Numbered from the stretch's first letter, positions 8,719 through 17,943 are shown. The stretch is DNA of 64,000 nucleotides from an uncultured Desulfuromonas sp. (GCF_963678835.1 NZ_OY787469.1:1364001-1428000), one strand, 5' to 3'. Program-made: numbers and translations. The notes: generated from the letters alone by a model not told the origin.

Positions 8719-9981
8719 TTAAGGCGTATAATCTTGTGCCGTGAAGGTATAGGGAAACTTGGTGTGGTCAGTGTACGTATCGTCAAGGATCGCCACGACA
8801 TCTTCGACAAACACCAGCTCTTCATTGGTTGGGATCACAAAGACCTTGACCGGAGAGTCCGGCAGGGTGATCTCTGTTTCACCGCTTTTGCTGAATGTTT
8901 TGAGGTTTTTCTCAACATCCAGTTTGATCCCCATAAACTCAAGACCTTCCAGAGCTTTCTCGCGGATAATTCCGGCATTTTCGCCAACGCCGGCGGTGAA
9001 AACGATGGCGTCAACGCCACCAAGGGCGGCGGCATAAGAGCCGATGTATTTTTTGAGCCGATACGCTTCAACGTCGAGAGCCAGTTGACAACGTGCATCG
9101 CCATTATCCGCTTCGGTAATCACGTCGCGCCGGTCGGTGAAGCGGCCGGTAATGCCGAGTAGTCCCGATTTCTTGTTGAGAATCGAATCGATTTCACGCG
9201 GTGTGCATCCCTCCTGATCCATGATAAACGGTGGGATCGCCGGGTCAATGTCGCCGCAGCGGGTCCCCATCATGGCGCCTTCCAGTGGCGTCAGGCCCAT
9301 GCTGGTATCCATGGAGCGGCCCCCCCTGATGGCGGTATGGGAGACACCATTGCCAATGTGCAGCGTGATGATGTTGCACTCTTCCAGCGGCTTGCCGAGT
9401 TTGATGGCCGCCCGCTTCGACACGTAGAGATGGCTGGTGCCGTGAAAACCGTAACGCCGGACACCGTATTCTTCGTACCATTCGTAAGGCAGTGGATAGG
9501 TATAAGCATGGGGGGGCATGGTTTGATGGAATGCCGTATCGAAAATAGCGATGTGCGGAACCGTGGGCAAAACCGCCTGGGCGGCTTCGATTCCTGAAAT
9601 GTTGGGCGGATTGTGCAACGGGGCGAGGTGTTGAACACTGCGAATCGCATTGAGAACTTCATCGTCGATGCGCACTGAACAGGTGAATTTTTCACCGCCG
9701 TGAACGACACGATGACCGACTGCTGAAATTTCAGTCATCTTTTTGACAACGCCGTGAGCCGGATGTGTCAGGGTGCGAATAATCAGATCGATGGCAACCC
9801 GATGATCCGGGCATTCCGATTGTTCCTTATAGGTGTCGCGGCCGGGGACCTCATGGGCGATAAAGGAGTCACCAATGGTGACACGTTCCACGACGCCTTT
9901 GGCAATCACTTCTTTTTTGTCCCAGTTGAACAACTGATACTTGACAGATGAGCTGCCGCAGTTCAAAGCAAGAATATCCAT
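8719..9981 (-). CDS. ackA: Acetate kinase
   Basis: AckA transfers phosphate between ATP and acetate, making acetyl phosphate or, in reverse, ATP. With ATG 9981 the enzyme has 420 residues. It starts with the family signature MDILALNCGSSSVKYQLF and contains VGHRVVHGG, FHGTSHLYVS (acetate-kinase signature 2), HIGNGVSHTAIRGG and AGVGENAGIIRE. The chosen start has GGGAGGAG about ten bases upstream; a longer open frame reaches back to 10050 but crosses the palindromic leader. It has its own promoter region and is convergent with pta. Together they fit acetate activation or acetogenic ATP formation. Confidence 0.97.
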   Translation of the reverse strand: MDILALNCGSSSVKYQLFNWDKKEVIAKGVVERVTIGDSFIAHEVPGRDTYKEQSECPDHRVAIDLIIRTLTHPAHGVVKKMTEISAVGHRVVHGGEKFTCSVRIDDEVLNAIRSVQHLAPLHNPPNISGIEAAQAVLPTVPHIAIFDTAFHQTMPPHAYTYPLPYEWYEEYGVRRYGFHGTSHLYVSKRAAIKLGKPLEECNIITLHIGNGVSHTAIRGGRSMDTSMGLTPLEGAMMGTRCGDIDPAIPPFIMDQEGCTPREIDSILNKKSGLLGITGRFTDRRDVITEADNGDARCQLALDVEAYRLKKYIGSYAAALGGVDAIVFTAGVGENAGIIREKALEGLEFMGIKLDVEKNLKTFSKSGETEITLPDSPVKVFVIPTNEELVFVEDVVAILDDTYTDHTKFPYTFTAQDYTP

Positions 9982-10008
9982 AACCGGTTCTCCTCCCAGA
10001 GGGGTATC

Positions 10009-10028
10009 TATGTAATCTAAATTACATA
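10009..10028 (-). promoter_or_regulatory. Palindromic candidate operator in the ackA leader
   Basis: A perfect dyad, TATGTAAT-N4-ATTACATA, lies 28-47 bases before the ackA start codon. Its symmetry and place fit a repressor or activator site overlapping the promoter or transcript start. It does not match the FNR consensus (TTGAT-N4-ATCAA); the protein that might bind is not identified. Confidence 0.45.
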
Positions 10029-10322
10029 ATGCCGTTTTATCTGTCGGCAAATAAAATCTATTTGTTTTCTTAACTGCCTGTTTTTAAGGGAAAAAAGAGC
10101 AGTAAGGCGTTATAGAGGATAGCTAAATATCCTTTGTAATGCAAGGGCTTTTGTCCTTTTTAGTGCAGCTAAACACAACTTGTGTATACGTTGTTTCATC
10201 GAAATGGCAAGAATTTTTGCCATGGACGGCTTAGATGGGGGCTGTTGATTTCAGGAGGTTTTTGCCTGTTGATCTTTTGAGTCGCGTTACCGGATTGAAA
10301 GAAAACAGAGGTTTTAATCTCA

Positions 10323-10361
10323 ATAAAAAAATGTGCCGTAGCAAAGTGGCTGCTACGGCAC
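10323..10361 (-). terminator. Rho-independent terminator for hpt/DUF3426 operon
   Basis: On the minus strand an eleven-pair stem (GTGCCGTAGCA 10333-10343 with TGCTACGGCAC 10351-10361 as written on the plus strand) is followed by a T-rich run read across 10332-10323. It lies 22 bases after the stop of the zinc-ribbon gene. Confidence 0.88.
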
Positions 10362-10382
10362 GGTGATTCATGAAAAACTATG

Positions 10383-11867
10383 TTATTGCGATGCCGCTTT
10401 GGAGTGTGCCGGCTCAATACTGAACTCGCTCAGGTCGTCAGAGAGATCATTGAAAACGACAATAAAAGGCAGGGACGCCCCGGGAGCGACTCCGACATTG
10501 GCCAGCGCTGTGCCAAAGGGGTTGCTCATGGTTTCGACAAGGGCTGGGTAGGGCATGGTTTCGAGATCCTGACGGTTGATCTCATTGCCACAGTAGATAG
10601 TTTTTTTCGTGAACGGTTGGCCCTTGTCTTTATACAGCGTGGCCGTCACACTGAGTTCCGCGCGTGGCTCCTTGTAATCGTTGCGAATCGTCCCTTGAAT
10701 GACAAATAGAGAGCCCGCTTCGCTGTTATCGATATAATAGCTTTCGGAACGGGTGATGGTCAGTGACCCTTGCGGTTGTTGTTGGCTTGACGGCATCACC
10801 AATTGCTTAATTTCCCGGATCATGACCCGGACATCCGTGGTGCCGAGGGTGGCATAGAAGTAACCGTAAGCTCCGGCGGCCACCAGCAGCAGGAACAGAA
10901 TGAACAGCAAGGCTTTTGACGTGCCGCGTTTTTCCGTCTGGGGTGGTCGCTGCGCCGGACGCTTCTCCGTCTGGGGTTCTGTTTGTGGTGGCGGGCTTAC
11001 CACCTGTTCCATCTTTTCGTCAGAGGCCAGCGAACTTTCTTCGGCAGCCGGTTCGGGCTGAGGTGGTGTCGATGTGGTTTCGCTGGTTAACGGCTCGAAG
11101 ATGAAATCTGGAGATTCGTCACTATTATCCGAGCTGTCGATTCTTTCCACAGGTTGCGTTGGTTTATCCGCCGACCAGGAATCGTCCTCGTCAAAGCTGA
11201 AGTCTTCGCCGCTGTCTTCAAAGGTAAAGTCATCAGGGCTGCCTTCCCACTCCGGTTCGTCCTCCTCAGCGCTGAGGGTCGTTTCCTCTTGCCCTTCAGC
11301 AAACAGGTCGACGGGTTGTTCAAGTTCATCGGCGACGGCGATTTCTTCCGGTTCTGCAAAGGAGAAATCCGATGTTTCCTCACCCTGTTCCTGTTGCTCC
11401 GGTCGTTGTTCTGTCGGTGTTTCGTCGAGAGGGGCAAAGTCGAAGTCTGACCCGTTGTCAGATGCCGCTTGCTCAGCGAGGTGCTCTGCCGGTGTAAAGG
11501 AGAACTCGTCATCGCTGGATTCTTCACTATCGGATGCTTCCGGTTCGGGATGCAGGTCGATATGGGTTTGCGTGATGGGCGGAGCTTCGAAGGTCTGCTC
11601 CGGCTCCGGCTCAAACACGGCTTCTTCGCGGGGTTGTTGAGGCGTTTGTGCCGAAGTGTCGCTCAGTGTGGAACCGGTACTGGAGCGGAAAGACATGCCT
11701 TGCAGTTCATCTTCATTAACACGACAAACGTCCTGGCTGACCGCTGAAGAGGCATCGATGGTGAAAACGGTTTGGCATCGAGCACAACGGACATCAATGC
11801 TTGAGCCCTGTAGAGCCGAATCGTCGAAGTTATAAACGGTCTGACACTGTGTGCATTGAATGAGCAT
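10383..11867 (-). CDS. Zinc-ribbon (MJ0042-type) membrane protein with DUF3426 C-terminus
   Basis: The protein has 494 residues in three parts. Residues 1-40 form a CxxC...CxxC zinc ribbon (MLIQCTQCQTVYNF, then VRCARCQTVF). Residues of about 70-300 are a very acidic low-complexity region with six copies of a [DE]F-x-F motif (EFSF, DFDF, DFSF, DFTF, DFSF, DFIF). After a basic patch, one membrane helix (ALLFILFLLLVAAGAYGYFY, about residue 320) leads to a beta-rich DUF3426-like domain (about 360-494). Topology would put the zinc ribbon and acidic tract in the cytoplasm. Function is unknown. It overlaps the upstream hpt stop codon by one base (TAATG), implying coupled translation. Confidence 0.8.
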   Translation of the reverse strand: MLIQCTQCQTVYNFDDSALQGSSIDVRCARCQTVFTIDASSAVSQDVCRVNEDELQGMSFRSSTGSTLSDTSAQTPQQPREEAVFEPEPEQTFEAPPITQTHIDLHPEPEASDSEESSDDEFSFTPAEHLAEQAASDNGSDFDFAPLDETPTEQRPEQQEQGEETSDFSFAEPEEIAVADELEQPVDLFAEGQEETTLSAEEDEPEWEGSPDDFTFEDSGEDFSFDEDDSWSADKPTQPVERIDSSDNSDESPDFIFEPLTSETTSTPPQPEPAAEESSLASDEKMEQVVSPPPQTEPQTEKRPAQRPPQTEKRGTSKALLFILFLLLVAAGAYGYFYATLGTTDVRVMIREIKQLVMPSSQQQPQGSLTITRSESYYIDNSEAGSLFVIQGTIRNDYKEPRAELSVTATLYKDKGQPFTKKTIYCGNEINRQDLETMPYPALVETMSNPFGTALANVGVAPGASLPFIVVFNDLSDDLSEFSIEPAHSKAASQ

Positions 11868-12403
11868 TAAGCCTCTCCCTGAAATGGCAGATTAGTGGGG
11901 TCCAGCAAGTAAATTCCCGCAAGATTACGAAATCGTTCGTTGTAATCCAGGCCGTAGCCGATGATAAAGCCGTCGTCCATGGTGATGCCGACATAGTCGG
12001 CTTCGAAATCGACCTGGCGGTATTTTTTCTTGTCGATCAGTGTACAGCATTTGAGCGACTGCGGTTGTTGGTTCTGCAGATACGCATGAAGAACTTTGAG
12101 GGTCAGACCTGTATCAATAATATCTTCAACGATCAGTACATGCTTGCCGGCAATGTCGCATTGCAGTGGAACCTTGAAGTCGATCTTGCCACTTGATGTG
12201 GTGCCGCTGTCATAGCTGGAGACGCGGATAAATTCAAGTGTGACCGGTGCGGTAATCTCCCGGCACAGATCCGCAGCAAACAGCATAGAGCCTTTGAGGA
12301 CCACCAACATGACCAGTTCCTGATCCTGATAATCCCGGTTGATTTGTGCACCCAGCTCTTTGACCTGGCGGGCAATCTCCTCTTGGGCGTATAGAAGCTT
12401 CAT
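11867..12403 (-). CDS. hpt: Hypoxanthine phosphoribosyltransferase
   Basis: Hpt salvages hypoxanthine (and often guanine) to IMP (GMP) using PRPP. The 178-residue length is normal. The PRPP-binding motif LIVEDIIDTGLT lies near residue 95, preceded by LVVLKGSMLFAADL (PPi loop) and RVSSYDSGTTSSGKI, and followed by KKKYRQVDFEADYVGITMDD and the metal/base-binding GYGLDYNERFRNL. It is the first gene of a two-gene unit with the DUF3426 protein, which starts inside its stop codon. Start ATG 12403 faces the divergent DUF1573 gene across about 107 bases. Confidence 0.95.
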   Translation of the reverse strand: MKLLYAQEEIARQVKELGAQINRDYQDQELVMLVVLKGSMLFAADLCREITAPVTLEFIRVSSYDSGTTSSGKIDFKVPLQCDIAGKHVLIVEDIIDTGLTLKVLHAYLQNQQPQSLKCCTLIDKKKYRQVDFEADYVGITMDDGFIIGYGLDYNERFRNLAGIYLLDPTNLPFQGEA

Positions 12404-12510
12404 GGTAGCCTTGTCTGTATAAGGGTCGATTCTAGCGGATTTGAAACGTTAATTCTATAGCAACTTCGCCATTTAATGTCAATTTATCCCCAGTTTAATC
12501 GGAGGTTTCC

Positions 12511-13191
12511 GTGTGCCGAGTTCTTTTAGCCGTTTTGTTCGTTTTCTGTTGGGTGGGTGTGGCTTTCAGTGCAGCGCAGATTCATGTTTCCGTCAGTGAG
12601 GTGAACCTGGGTGTTTTGTATTCCGGGCAGAAGTCAAAACATATTTTTATTGTTGAAAATCGTGGCGACAAACCCTTAGTGATCAACAAGGTGCGCACAT
12701 CCTGTGGCTGCACTTCGGCGTTTACGCGCGATAAGGTAATTGAGCCCGGAGCCTCAACCGAACTTGCCGTGCAGTTCAATTCGAAAAATTTCCGTGGCAA
12801 CGTGTTGAAGAGGATTATGCTATTTACCAATGATCCGAGTGGTAAAACGGAATTGCGTTTGCGCGCAACAGTGCTGGCGGAATTGGCGTTGAAGCCGGCG
12901 CGGATTAAACTGGGCGTGCTTGAAAAAGGGCAGACGGCGCAGATTCCCCTGACTCTGTCGAATCTTTCCGATCTGCCGGTAACGGATGTGGTGGTACGAT
13001 GCACATCGCGGCTGATGACCGTGGAGGCTCTGCCGCAACGGCTGGAACCGGGGGAGACCGTGCCCTTGAATTTGACGGTCAACGTGCCGGACCAGCCCCA
13101 ATCACGGGTGAACGGTTATCTGCTGTTCAGTGGCCGCGGCCATGTCCTTAACCAATTGCGTATCCCGGTGACCGGAACGACGGGATCGTAG
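12511..13191 (+). CDS. Secreted DUF1573 protein
   Basis: The 226-residue product starts at GTG 12511 with GGAGG about seven bases upstream. Residues 1-21 are a signal peptide (VLLAVLFVFCWVGVAFSAAQ). The next about 100 residues match DUF1573: VNLGVLYSGQKSKHIFIVEN, then VRTSCGCTSAF, a conserved cysteine-containing turn, then a second immunoglobulin-like half (about 120-225). Such domains resemble ASH/MSP beta-sandwiches and are expected in the periplasm; their role is unknown. The gene ends 24 bases from the 3' end of the convergent nodT-like gene, with no clear terminator between them. Confidence 0.82.
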   Translation: MCRVLLAVLFVFCWVGVAFSAAQIHVSVSEVNLGVLYSGQKSKHIFIVENRGDKPLVINKVRTSCGCTSAFTRDKVIEPGASTELAVQFNSKNFRGNVLKRIMLFTNDPSGKTELRLRATVLAELALKPARIKLGVLEKGQTAQIPLTLSNLSDLPVTDVVVRCTSRLMTVEALPQRLEPGETVPLNLTVNVPDQPQSRVNGYLLFSGRGHVLNQLRIPVTGTTGS

Positions 13192-13215
13192 CTTAGAGCC
13201 AAGCCCGTATTTAAT

Positions 13216-14655
13216 TCACTGATCGCCTGTCGCCACAGGTCTTTCCCGGACGTTGCTTTGCGTTGTTTCTTCCTTTGTTGATGGCCATGGACCGCCGAGC
13301 GTCTGATACACTGTCATGGTGTTGTTGAGCAGGGCGAGGCGGTTCTCCAGCCAAGAGCGATAGGCACTGCGCTGTTGTTCCTGGCTGTCCAGCCAGGTTT
13401 GTTCCGCTGTTTCACCGCAACGGTAACGTTGTTCATAGAGCGCTGCACTGTCTTGGGCCAGTCGCAGGGCTTGCTTGAGGCGCTGCTCCTGCTCAAGGCA
13501 CTGTCGGCGCGCTGACAGGGCATCTTCCACCTCCTGCAGGGCGGTCAGCAGTGTCTGACGAAAGGAGATCGCCTGTAACTCATAATCGGTTTGTGCCTGC
13601 TCAATGGTCAGACGGCTGCTGTTCCAGTCAATCAGCGGCAGAGCCAGATCCGCCGCCAGAGTGGCCAGGGGATTATCGAGCAGGTCGCGCAAACGGGTGC
13701 TGCTGAATCCTAGAGAACCGGTCAGGTTCAGGGTGGGGTAGACACTTTTGCGCGTGATTTCCATGGCGATAAAACTTTGGCGCAGACGGCGTTCAGCCGC
13801 CCGCAGATCAGGGCGCCGACTGAGCACATCCGCCGGAATGCCGGCGGCAATACCGGGCAGGGCAAGAGCTGCAATGGATCGTGTTTGCGCCACGTCATTT
13901 TGTGGCTCCTGATCCAGCAACAGGGCCAGAGCGTGGCGATTTTGACGCCAATTATTCTGGTGCCCGGTCAAAATATTGCGGGCCGTAAGCACGTCCTGAC
14001 GGTTGCTGAGCAGTTCGATTTTTGAGACGGCCCCGGCCGCGAATTGTGCTTCGGCCTTGGCCAGGCTTTGTTCAGCATAATCAATGGTTTGGGCGTCGAG
14101 GGCCAAAATTTCACGCAGATAGCCCCCTTGCCAGTACAGTTGTGCCGTTGTGGCGACCAGCGACAACATGGTGGTGAGACGATCATCTTCCCGTGCCGTT
14201 ACTTCGAGTAGAGCGCTGTCGTATTGATCGCTAACGCGACCCCATAAATCCACTTCATAATTCAAGCCAGCGGATAATCCATAACTGCGTGAGGACGTGT
14301 TCTCATCCAGATTACGGCTGCGACTGGCTGATCCACTCAGCGACGGGTGCGCAAACAGATCGCTGCGCTCGAGATCAGCCGCTAAGCGAGCTTGACGGAT
14401 GTTCAGTGTGGCGGTGCGGATGTCGTTGTTGTGTTGCACCGCCGCGTCAATCAGACGGTTGAGTTCGCGATCGTCGAATCCCTGCCAGAACGGTGTGGAT
14501 GGCTGTGCCGCCGTGTCCGCCATTTGCCAGTGACTCACCTGAGGCGCAGAAGGTTCCTCATAGCGACGCGGGGCCAGCGTTGTACAGGCGCTGAGGGCGG
14601 CCATTGCGGTCATAACGAGCAGGGGCAAGGTCCATTTGGGGGCTGGTTTCATCAT
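13216..14655 (-). CDS. NodT-family outer-membrane efflux lipoprotein (TolC-like)
   Basis: This 479-residue protein has a lipoprotein signal peptide with lipobox LSAC (Cys at about residue 24), followed by the family start TLAPRRYEEPSAP. Two outer-membrane efflux protein repeats follow (about 70-260 and 280-460), with long coiled segments such as DLRAAERRLRQSF and GTLGFSS-type beta hairpins. It would form the trimeric exit duct of a tripartite pump. It is the last gene of the macA-macB-nodT unit, starting one base after the macB stop codon. Two adjacent ATGs (14655 and 14652) are both possible starts. Confidence 0.9.
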   Translation of the reverse strand: MMKPAPKWTLPLLVMTAMAALSACTTLAPRRYEEPSAPQVSHWQMADTAAQPSTPFWQGFDDRELNRLIDAAVQHNNDIRTATLNIRQARLAADLERSDLFAHPSLSGSASRSRNLDENTSSRSYGLSAGLNYEVDLWGRVSDQYDSALLEVTAREDDRLTTMLSLVATTAQLYWQGGYLREILALDAQTIDYAEQSLAKAEAQFAAGAVSKIELLSNRQDVLTARNILTGHQNNWRQNRHALALLLDQEPQNDVAQTRSIAALALPGIAAGIPADVLSRRPDLRAAERRLRQSFIAMEITRKSVYPTLNLTGSLGFSSTRLRDLLDNPLATLAADLALPLIDWNSSRLTIEQAQTDYELQAISFRQTLLTALQEVEDALSARRQCLEQEQRLKQALRLAQDSAALYEQRYRCGETAEQTWLDSQEQQRSAYRSWLENRLALLNNTMTVYQTLGGPWPSTKEETTQSNVRERPVATGDQ

Positions 14656-14656
14656 A

Positions 14657-16609
14657 TTAATCCCGTGACAGGGCCTCCACCGGATTCAATCGGGCGGCAT
14701 TGCGCGCCGGTAAAAAACCGAACGAAACGCCGATTAAGGTGGAACAGCTGACTGCAGAAATTATCGACCACGAGGTGAACTGCATGGTGATACTGGTGAC
14801 AAACAGAGGAAACACCAGGCTGACCAGATAAGACAGTCCGATGCCCAGGGCACCACCCATCAGGCACACCAGCACCGCCTCAATGAGAAACTGCTGCATG
14901 ATGTCGCTCTGGCGGGCACCCACAGCCATGCGGATGCCGATTTCATGAGTGCGCTCCGACACCGAGACCAGCATGATGTTCATGACGCCGATGCCGCCGA
15001 CTATCAGGGAGATAACGGCAATAGCGGCAATCAATAGGGTCATGGTCGACGTAGCCTTGTTGATGGTTTTGAGGATCGTGTCACTGCTGCTGGTGTAGAA
15101 ATCCTTACTGCCGTGACGGCGGATAAGCAACTGGGTGAGGTTGTTCTCGGCGGTGTCGTTGTCGTAGCCGTCGACCACCCGAACGGTGATGGAATTGAAG
15201 TAGCGTTGGCCGATGAGTCTGCTCATGGCCGACGTGTAGGGGAGCCAGGCGTTGAGGCTATCTCTGATACCGAATGGCGTGTCTTTTTCTGCCGTTACGC
15301 CGATGATTCGGCACGGCAAACTGTTGAGGAGAAGCACTTTGCCGACCGGCGAAATGTCACCTGGAAACAGGGTGTCGGCGGTGTTGGCGTCGATCACCAC
15401 CGCCTGGGCCAACTGGCGAACTTCCGTATCGGTGAAGATCCGTCCTTGAGCCATCTCGTAACCACGCACCCGAAAATAGTCCTGGCTGACGCCGGTAATC
15501 GAAGCCGAAACGGTCAGGTTACGGTAGCGCAGCAGGACACTGGTGCTCAAAGACGGCGAGGCGCTGTCAATGTAATCCTCCTGCCGGAGGGCTTCAAAGT
15601 CGGCAGGCATCAGGGTTTCGATGGCGGAGGCGCGTGAGTCGCCCCAGCCCTTGCCGGGCATAATAGAGATGATATTGGTGCCCATGGAGTTGATATCGCT
15701 GATGATCTTTTTCTGAGCCCCCTGACCGAGAGCGACCACCGACACCACAGCGGCAATGCCGATGATGATGCCGAGCATGGTCAACAGAGTGCGCAGACGG
15801 TGCGAGGCCATGGCGAATCCGGCCATGCGCAACGCTTCGAGGGTGCGTCCGGCTAACGCCCGCCAGGTGTGAGATTCTTGTGTATTGATGGCGGAGGGCT
15901 GTTGTTTATCCGTCTCGACCGCACGTTGACCACTGTCGGCGACAATCTTGCCATCACACATTTCGATGATGCGGTCGGCGTGAGCGGCAACCTTGCTGTC
16001 GTGGGTGACCAGAACGATGGCGTGACCATTGTGGTGCAGCTCCTTGAGCAGGGCCATCATCTCCTCACCACTTTTGCTGTCGAGGGCACCGGTAGGTTCA
16101 TCGGCAAGGATGACCTGACCGCCATTCATCAGAGCGCGCGCCACACTGACCCGTTGTTGTTGGCCGCCGGACAGTTGACTTGGCCGATGTCGCAGTCGGT
16201 CCTGCAAGCCCAGTCGCGTCAGCAGTTCATGGGAACGGGCGTGGCGCACTGCCGTGGAGGTTCCGGCGTAGATGGCCGGGATCTGGACGTTGTGCGCCGC
16301 ATCCAAATGCGGCAACAGATGATAACGCTGAAAAATAAAGCCGAAATGGTTGCGCCGCAAACGGGCCAGGGCGTCGGGTTCCAGAGCCGCGGTCGCTTGC
16401 CCGGCGACATGGTAGTCGCCTGCGCTGGGCGTGTCGAGACAGCCGAGGATATTCATCAATGTGGATTTCCCCGAACCGGACGGTCCGATGATGGCGACCA
16501 TCTCGCCGGCGTGTATTTTCAGGCTGATCGCGTCCAGAGCGCGAAATGGCACGTCACCCGTCGGGTAGATGCGTGAAATCCGGTCTAACTCAAGAAGGGG
16601 GGCACTCAC
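14657..16609 (-). CDS. macB: MacB-type ABC transporter (ATPase fused to permease)
   Basis: MacB couples ATP hydrolysis to movement of substrates from the periplasm through a TolC-like duct. The 650-residue chain has an N-terminal ATPase with Walker A GPSGSGKSTLMN (near residue 42), signature LSGGQQQRVSVARALM, Walker B VILADEPTGALDS and switch His in LVTHDSK. The permease part has a first helix at about 275-300, a large periplasmic domain, then three helices in the last about 130 residues (e.g. VISLIVGGIGVMNIMLV). The GTG start overlaps the macA stop by four bases (GTGA). Substrate is not determinable; family members export macrolides, peptides or siderophores. Confidence 0.93.
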   Translation of the reverse strand: MSAPLLELDRISRIYPTGDVPFRALDAISLKIHAGEMVAIIGPSGSGKSTLMNILGCLDTPSAGDYHVAGQATAALEPDALARLRRNHFGFIFQRYHLLPHLDAAHNVQIPAIYAGTSTAVRHARSHELLTRLGLQDRLRHRPSQLSGGQQQRVSVARALMNGGQVILADEPTGALDSKSGEEMMALLKELHHNGHAIVLVTHDSKVAAHADRIIEMCDGKIVADSGQRAVETDKQQPSAINTQESHTWRALAGRTLEALRMAGFAMASHRLRTLLTMLGIIIGIAAVVSVVALGQGAQKKIISDINSMGTNIISIMPGKGWGDSRASAIETLMPADFEALRQEDYIDSASPSLSTSVLLRYRNLTVSASITGVSQDYFRVRGYEMAQGRIFTDTEVRQLAQAVVIDANTADTLFPGDISPVGKVLLLNSLPCRIIGVTAEKDTPFGIRDSLNAWLPYTSAMSRLIGQRYFNSITVRVVDGYDNDTAENNLTQLLIRRHGSKDFYTSSSDTILKTINKATSTMTLLIAAIAVISLIVGGIGVMNIMLVSVSERTHEIGIRMAVGARQSDIMQQFLIEAVLVCLMGGALGIGLSYLVSLVFPLFVTSITMQFTSWSIISAVSCSTLIGVSFGFLPARNAARLNPVEALSRD

Positions 16610-17781
16610 CGCATCCCCCCCGACGGTGGCCCCTTGCGGCGTCCGCCTGATGGCAAGCTAACATCGCCCTCAACCGTGAACGGATGCAGTACCAACTCGT
16701 CCCCTTCTACAACACCGTCCTTGAGTTCAACATGCACCTTGTCGTTAAGTCCCAGAGTTACCTGGCGCGGCTGCTGTCGGCCCTCCTCAACAATATCGAC
16801 CACGGTTTGTCCGCTCGCTTCCGTATCGCGCAAGATGCTTACAGGCGCGGCGAGAACATTGGAGGCCTGGGCCAGAACAATCGTGACTTCGGCGGTCATG
16901 CCAACGCGCAGTATGTGGTCGCTGTTGTCGACGTCGAACAGGCCGTTGTAGTAAACGGCACTGCTGCTTGATGAACTGGTGGAGTCTTCCACCGGGCCGG
17001 GTTCAATGGCGCGCAACGTGGCGTGGCGTTTATTGTCGGGCTCACCGAGAATGGTGAAATACACCGCCATGCCTGGAGAAACCTTGGTAACATCGGCTTC
17101 GGAGATTTCTGCTTTGACCGTCATCTTGTCAACATTGGCCAGAGTGAGAATCGTGGAGACCGCCTGAGAGGAAACCAGGGTCTGGCCCTCTTCGGAGTCG
17201 ATGCTGATCACCACGCCACTGATCGGTGCGCTGATGCGGGTATAACCGAGGTTGGCTTCGGCCGTGTCCACGGCGATGCGCGCTTTACGCAGCTTGGCGT
17301 CCAGAGCAACGAGGTCTGCCTGGGTGCTGTCGCGTTGAGCACGAGCGCTTTCCAGATCAGCAACTGACGTGGCCTGGTGTTCAATCATCTGAACCTGACG
17401 GTCATACGCCTTTTGATATTCTTCAAGCATCGCCTTTTTGCTGACGATCTGAGCATTGATGTTATCCAGTTCAGCGTTGGTCTCTTTGAGGCTGTTCTGC
17501 TGTAGAATCGGGTCAATTTCAGCGAGAAGAACACCCGCTTCAACGCGATCGCCCAGATCAACGTGCAGTTTCTCCAATTGACCGGAAACCTGAGCACCCA
17601 CTTCAACGGTTTTGAAAGCGTTGATGGTGCCGGTGGCGAGGACCGTCTCTTCAAGGTCCATCCGGGAAACCTTGGTGGTTTGCAGAGCTGGGGGCGGTTC
17701 TGGTTGTCTGGCCTGATAAATGAAAAAAGCTGTCGTGTTTAGCACCATCAGGCCGAGAAGCCATAGAATGTATCGTTTCAT
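16606..17781 (-). CDS. macA: MacA-type periplasmic adaptor (membrane fusion protein)
   Basis: This 391-residue adaptor begins with one membrane anchor (YILWLLGLMVLNTTAFFIY, residues 3-21). It then shows the biotinyl-lipoyl half (GTINAFKTVEVGAQVSGQLE), a long alpha-hairpin (about 95-175), the second lipoyl half (ISAPISGVVISIDSEEGQT) and beta-barrel/membrane-proximal domains. This is the order of HlyD/MacA proteins that bridge an inner-membrane pump and an outer-membrane duct. It is first in the operon. The IS element ends only 80 bases upstream of its start codon and is transcribed in the same direction, so its native promoter may be displaced. Confidence 0.92.
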   Translation of the reverse strand: MKRYILWLLGLMVLNTTAFFIYQARQPEPPPALQTTKVSRMDLEETVLATGTINAFKTVEVGAQVSGQLEKLHVDLGDRVEAGVLLAEIDPILQQNSLKETNAELDNINAQIVSKKAMLEEYQKAYDRQVQMIEHQATSVADLESARAQRDSTQADLVALDAKLRKARIAVDTAEANLGYTRISAPISGVVISIDSEEGQTLVSSQAVSTILTLANVDKMTVKAEISEADVTKVSPGMAVYFTILGEPDNKRHATLRAIEPGPVEDSTSSSSSSAVYYNGLFDVDNSDHILRVGMTAEVTIVLAQASNVLAAPVSILRDTEASGQTVVDIVEEGRQQPRQVTLGLNDKVHVELKDGVVEGDELVLHPFTVEGDVSLPSGGRRKGPPSGGMR

Positions 17782-17851
17782 GATTGGTTTTCAATCCGTT
17801 TCAGAGCGCAAAAAAAAACAGTCAGACAGCGCGGTGTTGTCTTGCGTTAAA

Positions 17852-17860
17852 CTTAACAGG
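17852..17860. repeat. Left 9-bp target-site duplication of IS element
   Basis: CTTAACAGG directly outside the left inverted repeat is repeated exactly at 19419-19427 outside the right one. This marks a recent, single transposition event. Confidence 0.85.
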
Positions 17861-17943
17861 CTGAAGTTTAGAATTACACCCCTCCCCAAGCCAGCCTGAT
17901 TCGGCGCTGGGAAGCGTTCATTAATAACTGAAAATTGTCGAAG

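Larger units (their letters stand above)
9982..10382. other. Intergenic region with ackA leader and downstream terminator
   Basis: This is the ackA upstream region at its left side and the 3' end of the DUF3426 gene at its right side. It is AT-rich and holds the perfect dyad at 10009-10028 and the terminator at 10323-10361. No further gene is visible. Confidence 0.5.

Noticed and set aside
11074-11640. Ser-rich 188-codon plus-strand frame
   Set aside because: It is the complement of the acidic low-complexity region of the DUF3426 gene; composition explains the open frame.
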